Below are positions 1-11,318 of a stretch of DNA of 64,000 nucleotides, one piece after another. Every line of letters begins with the position of its first letter. The first letter of the stretch is position 1. The translations under genes and the position numbers were made by a program. Source of the stretch: Tolypeutes matacus (lineage: Eukaryota; Chordata; Mammalia; Cingulata; Chlamyphoridae); the NCBI GenBank assembly GCA_026826555.1, contig JAKSZT010018048.1:341409-405408 (forward strand), read 5' to 3'. The notes under the pieces are model-generated. The model was given only the letters and a program-made list of their open reading frames with translations, searched no databases and was not told the origin of the DNA.

Positions 1-319
1 AAGATTGGAGGGTGCTGTTGCTGGGGTAGGGGCAGATTTTACTCTCGATGCTGTTGCTAGGGTAGGGGCAGATTTTACTCTCTTGCCCTGCGCCTGCGTG
101 TTACAATCACCTAGGTAGAAATGGGAACCGGAGAACAAAGGAGCTACAATCACCTAGGTAGAGGTGGGAACCGAAGAACAAAGGAGCAAGGAGGAAGAAG
201 AACAAGGAAGTGACAAAGCAGATTTTGTGCCTGCACCATGTTGTGCTATGTAGCCACTGGTTGCTGTCGCTTAGGTTGTTGGCACCTCTCTTGGCAGAGT
301 CCAGTGACGGCTCCCAACA
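1..319 (-). mobile_element. Partial LTR of an ERV2 (class II)-like retrovirus
   Basis: Read on the minus strand, the block starts at 319 with TGTTGGGAGCCG, which resembles the start of IAP/ERVK-type LTRs. The rest runs off the left edge of the window. It is more GC-rich than the flanking DNA and holds two internal tandem duplications: 36-bp units at 11-46 and 47-82, and 43-bp units at 102-144 and 145-187. No polyadenylation end or internal region is visible, so solo LTR versus provirus cannot be decided. The class assignment rests only on the 5' terminus. Confidence 0.5.
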
Positions 320-1600
320 CCTAAATAATTATTCATGATACTTAAATTATTAATTGTGAAAGATAAGCAAACAGATACACATTCCCAAAGTTCCCAATTT
401 GACCCTTGACTTCCCAGGACATTTTTGCATAGACAATATTCTCCAGCATTTTTTAATGTATATTTCCTGGTAATGCTCTCTGTATTTTTGTTTTAAATTT
501 TGCCAACTCCAAACTTTTGGGAAATATCATGAGTTATTATATCTAATATTACATTTACCATTGTCTGAGCAATAAGTAAGCAAAGGACTTTTCAACCCAG
601 CTTTCAGACAGTGATAATGATGAATGGGAAGATAACATATAACAGATCACCCAACTAAAAACTGGTAAAGGAAAATTTAAATCCAGATAATCTAACCAAC
701 TCCAGAACATTGTTCTTAATGACTGCTTTTCCCCTCATTTACTCAAAATGCATATTTCCCTCACTTAAAGTGCCAATTAGCAATTAGCATATTCAAACAA
801 TGAGTGTTCTGTAGAAAAAGTTACCAATTTTATTGAGGCCTGCATTTATCACATTTACTTGAGTACAAATATTTTATCAATGAAATATCCATTAATATAC
901 TTCAGGCAATGTATCTGTATGATGTAAAGGAGGGAATGGTTCCTTAGTATGCATGTGAATAGAGCCATCCCATCAGAATCCACTGGCTCTTTAAAAGTGA
1001 GGCTCCCAGACCTTGAGGAGGGCTTGGGGAGCCAGGAGTTCCTGGATAGAATAGTATTCCACATAAATGACTTCACTTGTAAATCTATAAATTGCTCACA
1101 AACTACATATCTGAGAGATGATTTCTGTGATTCATATGCTTGCTGAAAGGAAGCATAAAACATAAAAAGGGTATCAGCTTTCTTCTCTAGTATCAGAGAA
1201 TTAAGTCCTAGTATAAAAAGGGCTTTGTTGTGTGTTAGGAGTTGATCACTTTTATATATAAAATGGTAGTAGTTATGTAACAACTTAATATAATTAAGAA
1301 AAAAAACTAATGATTTTTTGGGTCTTGTTATTGCAATGATCTCACACAGTGTCTCCCAAATTTTATAGATCTTATTTTAGCAAGGTGAAGATTTTAACCC
1401 CATTTTGTCTCAAACACTTTGCAGTTTGCAAACATGCATAATTCAAATTTGAAAACTAGGAGAGATATTGGTTAATTTGTGTCCATAAAACAATTTTGAT
1501 TCATGAAATTCCACCAAAAAAGACATGAAACTTTTGACTTATGGGGTTACACAATATTCAGTTAAAACAAATAATCTCATAATGCCTTTCATTCTGAGAA
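320..1600. other. AT-rich stretch with no recognised feature
   Basis: No repeat family or gene is recognised. A 142-codon minus-strand frame (855-1283) has no recognisable domain. A short, relatively GC-rich patch near 940-1060 could be an old interspersed repeat, but it is not identified. Confidence 0.4.
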
Positions 1601-1608
1601 GTGTCGTG

Positions 1609-1725
1609 GGCAATGTCCTTACATCCATCATCGAATTCATCCTCATAGGATTTTTCGACATCTGGAAGCAGCACATCCTCCACAATGTGCTGTTTTTACT
1701 CTTCCACCTGGATGCTCTCCAGGGA
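1609..1725 (+). pseudogene. Olfactory receptor N-terminal fragment
   Basis: About 39 codons read like the N-terminus and start of transmembrane helix 1 of a class II odorant receptor: an NxLTS stretch, then EFILIGF, a DIW motif, then a hydrophobic run FLLFHL. Family OR14 N-termini have this layout (EFxLxGFSDxWxLQxLH). The similarity stops at about 1725, where GC-rich unrelated DNA begins. The rest of the receptor (helices 2-7) is absent, so this is a decayed relic. It lies on the strand opposite to the two larger OR pseudogenes at 17.5-18.7 and 41.5-42.4 kb, and all three resemble the same family. Confidence 0.7.
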
Positions 1726-1942
1726 GCGGAACCCCGGAGCCAAATTACTCAAGGCAGCCCAGAGAAACCTTGGAGGGAAAAAGGGGTGGAGCGCTGCGGG
1801 GCTATCACTACTGCCGCTCCAGTCCACTGTCTGCACTGCGGTTAAACTGGCAGTGCAGCGCGGGCGGCTGCTTGACTTCTCAGTGGCCCACATGACCTGT
1901 TTTGTTTTTAATTAAACAACAACAACAACAAAACAAAAAAAA
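1726..1942 (+). mobile_element. GC-rich A-tailed segment, possibly a retroposed transcript fragment
   Basis: A GC-rich block with CpGs (1726-1890) contrasts sharply with its AT-rich surroundings. It is followed by an A-rich (CAA)n-like tail at about 1910-1942. This looks like the 3' end of a retrocopied RNA joined to the OR fragment. No parent gene is recognised and no TSD is evident. Confidence 0.3.
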
Positions 1943-3407
1943 GAATGAACCAAGAAATCTATATATGAATAAATATCTGGCATAGCAACCAAATGCAAAG
2001 TTGCTTATCTAAACACTTATAGTTATGCAAAGATTTTGTAGAACTAGGAAAAAAATGGTCCTCTGCAAAATGAAAGGGATAGATAGAAGGACAATGTACT
2101 TACTGGGACTTCACTTAAAACATAAGTTATTAAAGCTAGACACAATTTATAAATTGCCATGAAAATTTGTGCTTTATTACTTCCTGCACTTCTTTCAGAA
2201 ACCTGGATTCAAACCAAATTTGTGAATCAAAGAGTAAACTTTATAAAATAGACCTTTTTTTTTTGCACAGAGCAGAAAATATTGCTTATTTCTGACCATG
2301 AGTATCAGGAAACTTACAGAGAGGGAAAATAATTGATAAAACTAAATACTAGTTATAAATAAAATTGAATTATTTTTTTCTCTAAATTTCTACAGATTTG
2401 TGATATTTCATATTTGTTTTAATATTGTCAATATTGTCTGTATTGGATGTCAAAGAAAAGACTGGAATATGTTTGTGTATTATGAATTGAATCCTGCTTT
2501 ATAAATTATCTTTAATATTCCGGAAGAGGAACAGTCTTTAGGATTATGTATCCAATAAGACCTCCCACTTAATCAAAACCATTAAGAATCCTAAAAAGTT
2601 AAATTGTTAGGATTCAATAAAAGAAAGTCCTGGGTAGCCAGGTGTTTTTATAGTATCCACTATTACTTGCAGCACATTTTTATATTATAAAATGTTTTAC
2701 TGATTCATATTGGTTTTTAAACTGAGAAAATTTCTATGGTGCCTTTTTATTATGAATAGAATTTGATGAAATAAAGAGTAAATGGATTTTTTTTTTGTGG
2801 TTTCATTTCAAAGCATCCCAACGAACCAACCAGGACTTGTCACAACTCCTAAAGCAAGGAGCAGGTCACACACACTCCCTGGCCATATCAGCAATGGGAC
2901 CTGAGCTTAGCTTGCTTGCAGTAGACGTAAATTTCTACCTAACTGCCCTAATCAATTTTCTACAGGATGATAAAATGTTCATATTCCCCTAACTGAACAG
3001 TCACATTTTTAAGTTTGTAAAGGGGAAAAATATCATAGAGATATATCATTTATATTTTTACTGAAAAGCTTTTAGTAAATCAAAAATCTTCTTTCAATTG
3101 CTAGTAATTTAGAATTGAGGGCATATAATATCCATTTACAAATATATAAAAATAAAAATATTTGCTGCATACAAGACCAATATATACATCTCTATTTATG
3201 TCTATCTGTATTTATTGATCTATCTATCTATAACATACATGTTATGGAATTCCTTAATGGGTAATCTAACACTGATTGATTTATTCATGAACAAATGATT
3301 GGTAGTTACGTTTATAAAAATGGCAAAATTCCCTTCCACTCATACACCATTAGATAATGACACCTCTCCTTATGTGCTTGAAAAAGGCCTATATTTTGGA
3401 TTAGATT
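1943..3407. other. AT-rich stretch with no recognised feature
   Basis: I see no gene or confident repeat. A short T-run at 2788-2796 precedes a locally GC-richer patch (2800-2950) that I cannot name. Confidence 0.4.
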
Positions 3408-3915
3408 GTAACTGCTAACTATAACAGATTTACTTGTAATTGTAAATGTCATTTTACCTTATTTCCTTGCATTTAATTGTTATCTTATGTTAACTGAGCA
3501 ATTTATAATTCTGTTGTAAAGTGTAACCAACTTCTTGCTCCAGGCTGGCTTCTGTGGGTTCTTTATAGTCCCTTTGTTTAGCTCATTTCCATTCTTATAC
3601 TTAATATCTTGTTAATTGAGCAATTTACAACAATGTTGTAATCTGTAACCAAATGCTTTTGTCAGTCTTCAAGGGCTTCTTGGGGAGTTACTTACACACT
3701 CCCTATTAACCCTAACTACATAACAACCCATCAATATCTGCCAACAACATTATCCCCACCTCCTTTTGTGTAAATCCCATGAAAGCCCTAAACTCTTAAG
3801 ATTTAGGGAGACAGACCTGTCTCCATCCATGGCACCTTGCAATAAACTCTTTCTCTTTTTGAAAAACCTTGTGTCACTGAACTATCCTCTCATGCGCATT
3901 GGACTATGGGCCCAC
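3408..3915 (+). mobile_element. Possible solo LTR (ERV1-like)
   Basis: A block starting TGTAACTGC leads to a consensus polyadenylation signal, AATAAA, at 3841. After it come a short R/U5-like stretch rich in CTCTTTCTC and a CT-rich tail, the usual layout of a gammaretroviral-type LTR 3' half. Two imperfect internal units (around 3490 and 3610) share TTAAYTGAGCAATTTA. The right edge is blurred by the tandem repeat that follows. No TSD was found, so the boundaries are approximate. Confidence 0.4.
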
Positions 3916-3916
3916 T

Positions 3917-4017
3917 TATCTGGCAATAATATAAAATTTGAAGTTTTGAATTAATTGCTTTTATTTTATTTATCTGGCAATAATATAAATTTTGAAGTTT
4001 TGAATTAATTGCTTTTA
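3917..4017. repeat. Tandem duplication, 54-bp unit
   Basis: Two near-identical copies, one beginning at 3917 and the other at 3971, each starting TATCTGGCAATAATATAAA and differing at a few positions. Confidence 0.85.
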
Positions 4018-4500
4018 CCTGAAAAATGAAAGTATCCTTGTTTCATGTCTGTCTATTTTAAATTCATACATCATCTGAGAAATAAATGGACTGCATGGCT
4101 GAACTGTCTTTAGGACAGGAATAAAAAGCATTTTACCACTCCCCATTCCTGAACCTAGGTCAGCTGTGTCAGCCAGGGAGCATCTTGGTTAAGTGTTCCT
4201 CAATCACTCAATCTACACCTGACAGAAAAGCGTCAAAATCAGGAAGGGAATTTTGAACAGGTTATGAAGGATGAACGGAGAGAGGGAGAAAGGGCATTTT
4301 TATTTCACCTTGGCATTACTGTATTCTTAAAGATTGTCCAATGCCAGAAGAATTTCTATTCACTTGGCTTTTGTGGAGGAAATATATATACTGGAGTAGT
4401 GTTTGGTCATTAATCTCACACTACCAGATCCCATTTCATTTGGATTACAATAATCTCTAAGAAGGTAAAGACTTAGCCCTGGTGTTGTTCCAAAATGGCC
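4018..4500. other. No recognised feature
   Basis: Ordinary AT-rich sequence. I see no gene or repeat family. Confidence 0.4.
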
Positions 4501-4695
4501 TGGTCAGAATGGAACTCCAGGCCTTTGCCACTAACCTGGGACCATTTTTCTCCCTTCTTACCATGCAATCCAAGTACACAACTGATTTCATAAGATGATC
4601 AGAATGGAACTCCAGGCCTTTGCCACTAACCTGGGACCATTTTTCTCCCTTCTTACCATGCAATCCAAGTACACAACTGATTTCATAAGATGATC
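4501..4695. repeat. Recent tandem duplication, 95-bp unit
   Basis: Two almost identical 95-bp units (4501-4595 and 4596-4690, plus 5 bases of a third). The only difference noticed is TGGTC versus TGATC at the unit start. The near identity indicates a recent duplication. It has no link to any gene here. Confidence 0.9.
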
Positions 4696-5041
4696 CTAGT
4701 TCCAAACCACCTCCTCCATACACCTAATTATTTCACTCAAATGTGTTATAAATCAGGTTCATAAAACTGAAAAACATCAAAATATGCCCTGTGGAATGAT
4801 GTGCAATGGGATGAAGGAGACTTGAGTCCTGGTAATATCCTTTACACAGCCTCACTGTATGAAATGGGGAAGCTACAAATAAATTTGTTTCATTTTCCCA
4901 AATGTAAAATGAAACTCAACGACAGGCCCTCTGTTGCCCTACCATCTCTGACAGTATTTAACCATCATCCATAGAGAAACTGCCATACTCATATCATTGC
5001 ACAGTCTCTGGGGGTGCTGACTCTCCTTTTACTTACACTAG
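4696..5041. other. No recognised feature
   Basis: Single-copy-looking DNA between the 95-bp duplication and the ERV. Confidence 0.4.
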
Positions 5042-5643
5042 TGTTACTGAATTTTGTCTAGGTTCTTGATTATGCTGCAGAAATGAATTTCAAGAGCAAG
5101 TCAGGTTAGTTAGGACAGTATTTAATTAAGATAGGGAAGGAAGGAAAAAGGGAGAAAATAACAGATTATGGGTCCCTGGTAGAGAGTAAAGGGATGAAGA
5201 ATGATAAAGAGGATTGATTTATAGACTATAAATTCCAATTATAGTTTATAAATGTCTAGGTTTTACTTGCATATTGACTCATGAGGGGGGGAACGGTGAA
5301 AGCAGTTTGCAAAAGGCAAGAGGGGGCAAGAGAGAGATTTGACCTTTGCACTTGCTCTTTAAACCATTAAATATTCCACCTGTTTGCTAATGGCATGTGA
5401 GGAGTTCCACCCCTGTTTGCTATTTTGATTGGTTACAACACCCATCAAACCCCCAGAAGAACCCAATTATAAGGCCCCTGGAGGATATAGAGGGCTTCTC
5501 CTGGCTTCCGAGTTAATCCCATTCTGAATGGCAGAAATCTCGTGAGGGTCTTCCAGCAGCCATCTTGGGGGTATCAATATCCATGTGAACTTCTTGCCAG
5601 GTTTCAGATCCATCTCTTGATTCCCTATATGAAGCCTGCTTCA
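5042..5643 (-). mobile_element. LTR copy 1 of a two-LTR endogenous retrovirus (3' LTR)
   Basis: This is a 602-bp block with TG...CA ends. It is a direct repeat of 8249-8689, sharing for example TTTTGTCTAGGTTCT, ATGGGTCCCTGGTAGAGAGTAA, CCAATTATAAGG and the 3' stretch through GATCCATCT. Read on the minus strand, a TATA-like TTATAATTGGG precedes an AATAAA-like site. That order is what sets the orientation and makes this the 3' LTR. It carries about 160 bp in the middle (around 5230-5400) that the other copy lacks. Confidence 0.75.
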
Positions 5644-8248
5644 CTACCTGCTCAGAGAGTTTACACCTTTATTCTTAAAGGGGTGTTGAAGGGAGATGGT
5701 CATTCTTTTGTAACTACTTTCTGCTGGTTAGGGGCAGTAGGCCTGCTTGACAAGGGTTTAAAACCCTCTGGCTATTCTATCTCGGTTGGAGAGAGATGGA
5801 TCTGACATCCTGGGCAAAACTGGTTGAAGTCCTCATATGGCTAAGATGTTGATACCGGAAGAAATAAACTTGATTAGAATCGTTAGGATATATGGTCCCA
5901 CTAAGAGGATACTGGACCACAAAAGTAAAAAAGGCCAGGTTCCTATAAAGGGTGAATTTTCCCAAAGTTGGTGGGAAACAGTATATTTCTTTCAGTTACA
6001 TTATGCTGTTGGTTAACTCTAGAGAGAAGAGGCATTGCCCTTTTTAGTTAAGCTACAGGACATGAAAACAGACAAGTTTTCTTAAGGGATGTGAAGTTTG
6101 CCTTCCCCCTAATACTCTGGGCTAGAGGAGAGGGAACAGTTGGCTTTGACACAGGTACTACATAGCTTTGTCTTTTGAAGAGGTGTTTCAGGCCGTCCAA
6201 TGAATGGCACTCTATGACCTGTCAGGTGCTTCTGGTGAGTTGGTACTTCCTTGGACAGGTGGCTTCACTGAGGATTAGTGCACCAAGCTGGGAATTCCTT
6301 TAACTCTAAGAGCTGTGGGAGTGATCAGAACTACGGAGTAAAGTTCATTCTGTTTTGGCTGTAATTGAGAGAGACACTTGGTATTTTTTGCCAAGTTTTG
6401 ATCAGAACCTGGTTTTTAGATCCTGGGTGAGAAAAAGTTGCCCATGGACCATCTCCAAGGGGCTAAGCTGAAGTGGGTCCTAGCCACAACATTTGTTCTT
6501 TTCCTTCTGGTGGGAAACAATTAGCCCTGGCAGGATGGCAAGTGGGTTTGCCAGTCCTCCCCAGGGTATGAGTGGGGCAGGTTCGGGAACAAAAGCTAAG
6601 AGAAATATCTGGGTTAAGCACATTCATTACCTACTTAGAGAATGAAGTGTGCCAGGACTCTGTAACATGTTCAATGTCCCTCTGCAATATGATCCTGATC
6701 TCTGAGAAGACACTCCTATGGAGACTCTGCCCATTATTCTAGGAAGAATGAAGAAGCCCTTTTTACTCAACTAATCTGGCGTCCCAGAGTCCAAGTCTGA
6801 CTAAAACATTCACCACTCCAAATAATTTGGAGCTGATGCTCTGGTCTCAGCATCCTGAGAATTTAATCCACAGCCTTGACGACAGTCATCCCTGTGACCA
6901 ACCTAGGTCTTAGGGGACACTTGAAACATCAAAGTTCAGACCAAAGTACCCAAGCCGAATTGGTGGAAGACATCAGCATGTTGCCCAAACTGAAGTGTCT
7001 GAGATAAGTCTCAGAGGATGCTTGGCTGCCTTCTGAATGGAAGGGCCCAAGGAATTTCTTGGCGGCCATTCAGTTTACTGCTCTGCTTCTCAGCACCCCT
7101 ACATTCCAGGGTCTGAGAATGACTGCATTGTTACCCAAACTAAAGCTCCTGAGGTAAATCTCAGGGAACATTTGGCTGCTCTCTGAAAAGAGGCACCCAA
7201 GACTTCTTAGGTTTTGGGGGACATTCAGAATTTCTTCTCTGGTTCCTGCCACCCCAGGAAACAGAGACCCTATCACAGGGCATTTCAGGAGCCATTGTGG
7301 ACTTGGGAGACAGACTGAATAGATATTGGGGCGCATAGGTCTTTGGGTAGAAAAGATTTTGGACTGAAGCTGCCAATCAGTATTGCTCCTTCCTGGAGAA
7401 GGGGCAAAGAGCTTCTTCCTATTCTTACAGAGGTCTTAAAAAGCATTTTAGTCTAATGACTTTACTGTTTCATAGTTTCCCAGTTAGACCAGCCATCAAA
7501 AGGACATTAAGTGATTAGAGATCAATTGTTCTAGCTAACAGGCCTTGGGGCCCTGAGACAATAATTTCCTTCCTTCAAATGCATTTACAATTTTCAAGAC
7601 ATTTCAAATCAATTTAACACAAATTTGTAAAAAGTAATTTGGTAGTAGGAGGAAGGAAGGCAAAACATGGGTAAAGGTTAAGAGTGAGAGGAGCCCTAGC
7701 CTGTGAACCCTTGGGGAAGGAAACTCTCATGACATCCATCTTGGCCCTGCATGCCACCACCTTCCCACCCCATCCCAGACCAGGTAGCCGGGTATGGTCT
7801 ATAGTAAGGTCAGTCTGCAAAGGCATGGACCTGTGGAGAGGGCAAGCCCCCATCTCTGAGTCATTGCCCTGCCTCCACCAAGGCGAGAGGGCAGTAGAAG
7901 GCAATGCCTGGGGGCAAAGTCACCTGGCTGCTAAAAGGGCTTGAGAAAGGAGCTTTGCAGCACTTGGCACTTGGCTGGGGGGCCTCTGTCTTGGCTGTGG
8001 GACCTCTGTCCCACTTTAAGACACTGCCCTATGCCCCAGCCCTCCAAGCCAGGGTCAGGTTTCAGAAGCCTGGACATGTGGCACAGACCAGAGAGTTCCT
8101 GCTCCCTGGCCTCTTCCCTCCTGGGATTATGTCCCCTGGGGGCTTAGAGGTGAACCTGTTTAAAATGGATAAACAAAAGAAGGCATTAAACAGACTGTAG
8201 ACCATAGTTTCACTCACCAATAACTTCCTGGCTGGCACTCACCAAATA
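5644..8248 (-). mobile_element. Internal region of the two-LTR endogenous retrovirus, not coding
   Basis: These 2.6 kb lie between the two direct LTR copies. On the minus strand the sequence next to the 8249 LTR begins TATTTGGTGAGTGCC, in the position of a tRNA primer-binding site; the tRNA is not assigned. Only short minus-strand frames survive (for example 7070-7376 and 7614-7904), and no gag, pol or env domain can be recognised. The unit is far shorter than a complete provirus, so it is a heavily deleted copy. Confidence 0.55.
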
Positions 8249-8689
8249 TGTTACTGGATTTTGTCTAGGTTCTGGAGTTATGCTTCAGAAATGAATTTCA
8301 GAGTACATCGAGTTAGTTAGGCCAGTAATTTATTAAGGTAGGGTGGGAAGAGAAATGGAAGAAAATAACAGATCATGGGTCCCTGGTAGAGAGTAAGGGG
8401 CTGAAGAGTGATAAAGAAGGCTGGTTTATAGACAATAATTTAATAGGTGTTCCAGGTGTTTGCTGTTTTGATTGATTACCCCACCCATCAATCCCCCAGG
8501 AGGGCCCAATTATAAGGTCCCTGGAGAATATCCAGGGCTTCTCCTGGCTTCTGGAGAACACCTCATTCTAAATGGCAGATTTCTTGTGAGGGTCCTCCAG
8601 CAGCAATCTTGGAGGTATTGATGTCCACATGTACTTCATGCCAGGTTCCGGATCCATCTATTGATTCCTTATGTTACTAGCCAGCTTCA
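8249..8689 (-). mobile_element. LTR copy 2 of the two-LTR endogenous retrovirus (5' LTR)
   Basis: This 441-bp direct repeat of the LTR at 5042-5643 has TG...CA ends. It keeps a minus-strand TTATAATTGGG box and a canonical AATAAA (inside TTAATAAATTACTGG). It lacks the central segment of the other copy. No TSD links its right flank (L1 sequence) to the left flank of copy 1. Confidence 0.75.
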
Positions 8690-9110
8690 TTGGGATTGCA
8701 TAGAATCTGTAAATCAGTTTGGTTAGAATTGACATTTTAATGATAATTAGTCTTCAAATCCATTATCATGGATTGTCCTTTGATTTATTTAATTCTTTTT
8801 GGTTTCTTTAAGCAATGTGTTATAGTTTTCTGAATAAAGATCTTTTATGTCCTTAATTTACTTTATTTCAAAATATTTTATTCTTTTTGTTTTAAATGGA
8901 ATTTTTTCAGACTTTTTTACTCAGCTTGCTCAGTAGTGTATAAAAATACTATTGAATTTTGCATATAAATCCTGTATCTTGCCACATTGCTGAACATTTC
9001 TATTAGTTCTAGTAACTTTGTTATGGATTTTTGGGAAGTTTAGATATAGAATTGTATTATCAATTAATAGTGAAAGTTTTATTTCTTCCTTTCCTATTTG
9101 GGTGACTTTT

Positions 9111-9287
9111 TTTTTTTTTTTTTATTATGGGTAGAAATCAAAATTCTCACAATACATACAAACATTTGTAAAATGATATATAAATATATATGCATATATG
9201 TGTATTTGCTTACAAAAATGTTATTTTTTATATATATATATACATATATTTTAAGAGGTGCTTAGATTACCTAAAATATTATACGGA
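9111..9287 (-). mobile_element. Young L1 3' end, 5'-truncated, nested in an older L1
   Basis: A T-run at about 9107-9123 (a poly(A) tail on the minus strand) is followed by the same L1 3' terminus found at 46567-46848 and 47127-47465. Host L1 sequence resumes at about 9288 with ACTTTTATTTC. The left TSD merges with the poly(T), so its length is uncertain. Confidence 0.8.
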
Positions 9288-10105
9288 ACTTTTATTTCTA
9301 TGTCTAGCTTAATTGCTGTAGTAGAAACTCTAGCACAATATTGAATAACAATGTTGACAGTGGGCATCTTTGTCTTATTCTCGATCTCAGTGGGAAAGGT
9401 TTCAGTCCTTCACTATTGATTACAATGCTAGCTATAGTTTTTTCATATATGGGTTTTACCATATAGAGAAAGCTTCCTTCTATTCCTATCTTTTGGAGTG
9501 TTTTTATGAAGAAAAGGTGCTGTATTTTGTCAAATGCCTTTTCTGCATCAATTGAGAGGATCATGTGATTTTTATTCTTCAGTATAGTAATGTGGTTTAT
9601 TACACTAATTGACTTTCTTGTGTTGAACAACCCTTGCAACATAGGATCAAACCCACTTGATCATGGTGCATAATTCTTTTAATGTGCTTTTGGATTTTGC
9701 TTACATGTATATTGTTGAGCATCTTGCCTCTATCTTCATTTGATATTGATCTGTAACTTTCTATTTTCGTAGTATCTTTACATGGCTTTGTTATGAGAGT
9801 GATTTTAGCTTTATAGAATGAGTTTGATAACATTCTATCCTGTTCAATTTTTTGGAAGAGCTTGAGCAGGATTGGTAGCAAACGGTCTTTTTATTATTTG
9901 TAGAGTTAGCTTGTGAAGCCATCTGGCCATGGGCTTTTCATGTTTGAGAGGTTTTGATGAATGTTTCAATCTCTTCATTTGTGATTGGTTTTTGAAGTAT
10001 TCTCTTTCTTCTAATGTCGGTGTAGGATGCTCATATATTTCTGGGAATTTGTCCAGCATGTCTACATTGTTTACTTTTTGATATACAGTTGTTCATAGTA
10101 TAATC

Positions 10106-11182
10106 TTTTTTTTCTTTCTTCATTTTTTAAAAACAATTTATTGAAGTATATCATTCATGCATGAACATACATAAACTATAAGTGTTCAGTAAACATTACG
10201 ATCTTACAAAACAAACATGCATCATACAGGGCTCCCACACATCACCCCCCAGCCCCCACAAACACCCTGCATTGTTGTGAAACATTTGTTAACAAATCAC
10301 AAAAGAGCATCATCAAAGTATTACTACTAACTATAGTACATATCTTCCTCCCCTATACCTTTTTAAAAGAATTTATTTATTTATTTATGTACTTTTATCC
10401 ATTTTTACCTCCCTTTGCCATTTTTACTGTTTCTGTATCCATTCACTGGGCAACTCTCTGCGTCCATTTCCTGCCCTCTCTTCTCATCCTTCTCTTCCTC
10501 TTCACTGGGGATTCGATCCTCGGATACTCTGATGTGGAAGAGAGGTTTCCTCTGTCTTCGCCACCTTAGTTCCTGTTTTTTGAGGGCTTCTAGTCTTGGC
10601 TCCCCCTGTGTCACTCTCCTGTTACATCATCATCTTGCTGCTTGGCTTGCAGGGCCTGGTGGAACACCCACACACAGGGACTGCTGGCTCACCCACACAC
10701 GAGCCTGACAGCACACCCACACATAGGACCTGATGGCTCACCTACGGACATGGCCTGATGGCTTACCTGCTTGTGGGACGTGACAGCTCACCTGCTTGCA
10801 GGGCCTGGTGGTGCACCTGCTCCCGGGGCCTGGTAGCTCACGCGCCTTCTATATTTTTCTTTTTTTTCTTTTTACCGAGAGGTCTCAGGGATTGAACCCA
10901 GGTCCTACCATATGGGACATGGCTGCCCAATTACCCAAGCAACATCTGTCCCCCTGCTTTATCTTAAGGTTGACCAAAGATACCCAAAGTTACAGTCTTT
11001 TCCAATACAGGATGGTCATATAATTAATCAGGCTTAGTTTATCACCAGCATTCCAAAAACCAAACCTAGGGAGAAAAACTAGGTCTCGGGACACATGCAT
11101 GTTTTCTAATATAGAAAATGTTTAGCCTACCCTGATTATCACAAAATCAGGACAGTGAGAATATTCGCACATAATATACTTT
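10106..11182 (-). mobile_element. Composite SINE-VNTR-SINE-L1 retroposon, copy 1
   Basis: This 1077-bp insertion lies in L1 ORF2, with a T-rich left end (minus-strand poly(A)) and a possible 7-bp TSD, TATAATC (10099-10105 and 11183-11189). Minus-strand module order is: (1) unique 5' head, about 11182-10965; (2) a tRNA-derived SINE monomer with an internal B box GGTTCAATCC and A-rich tail, about 10962-10846; (3) a GC-rich VNTR of about eight 25-bp units, 10845-10648; (4) a second tRNA-like monomer with B box GGATCGAATCC, about 10600-10365; (5) an L1-type 3' end and poly(A), about 10360-10106. The copy at 62645-63869 has the same ends and order. It encodes nothing and presumably used L1 machinery. 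Confidence 0.85.
10648..10845 (-). repeat. 25-bp VNTR inside composite retroposon copy 1
   Basis: About eight GC-rich units on the pattern CCAYCAGGCCCTG...GGGTGAG (minus strand), each close to 25 bp and diverged from one another. The copy at 62971-63221 has about ten units, so the array length varies between insertions. Confidence 0.8.
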
Positions 11183-11247
11183 TATAATCCCTATTATTCT
11201 GCAACATCAGTGGTAATGTCCCTCCTCTCATTTTTTATTTTATTTGC

Positions 11248-11250
<3 letters not shown>

Positions 11251-11309
<59 letters not shown>

Positions 11310-11318
11310 CCTCTCTGT
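11251..11318. repeat. (CT)n microsatellite
   Basis: About 34 CT dinucleotides with few interruptions, expanded within the L1 ORF2 sequence. Confidence 0.95.

Noticed and set aside
855..1283. 142-codon minus-strand frame
   Set aside because: No recognisable domain and no splice or promoter context. The length is possible by chance in this composition.
7614..8200. Overlapping frames of 68-98 codons on both strands
   Set aside because: They fall in the non-coding interior of the ERV. No retroviral motif is present.
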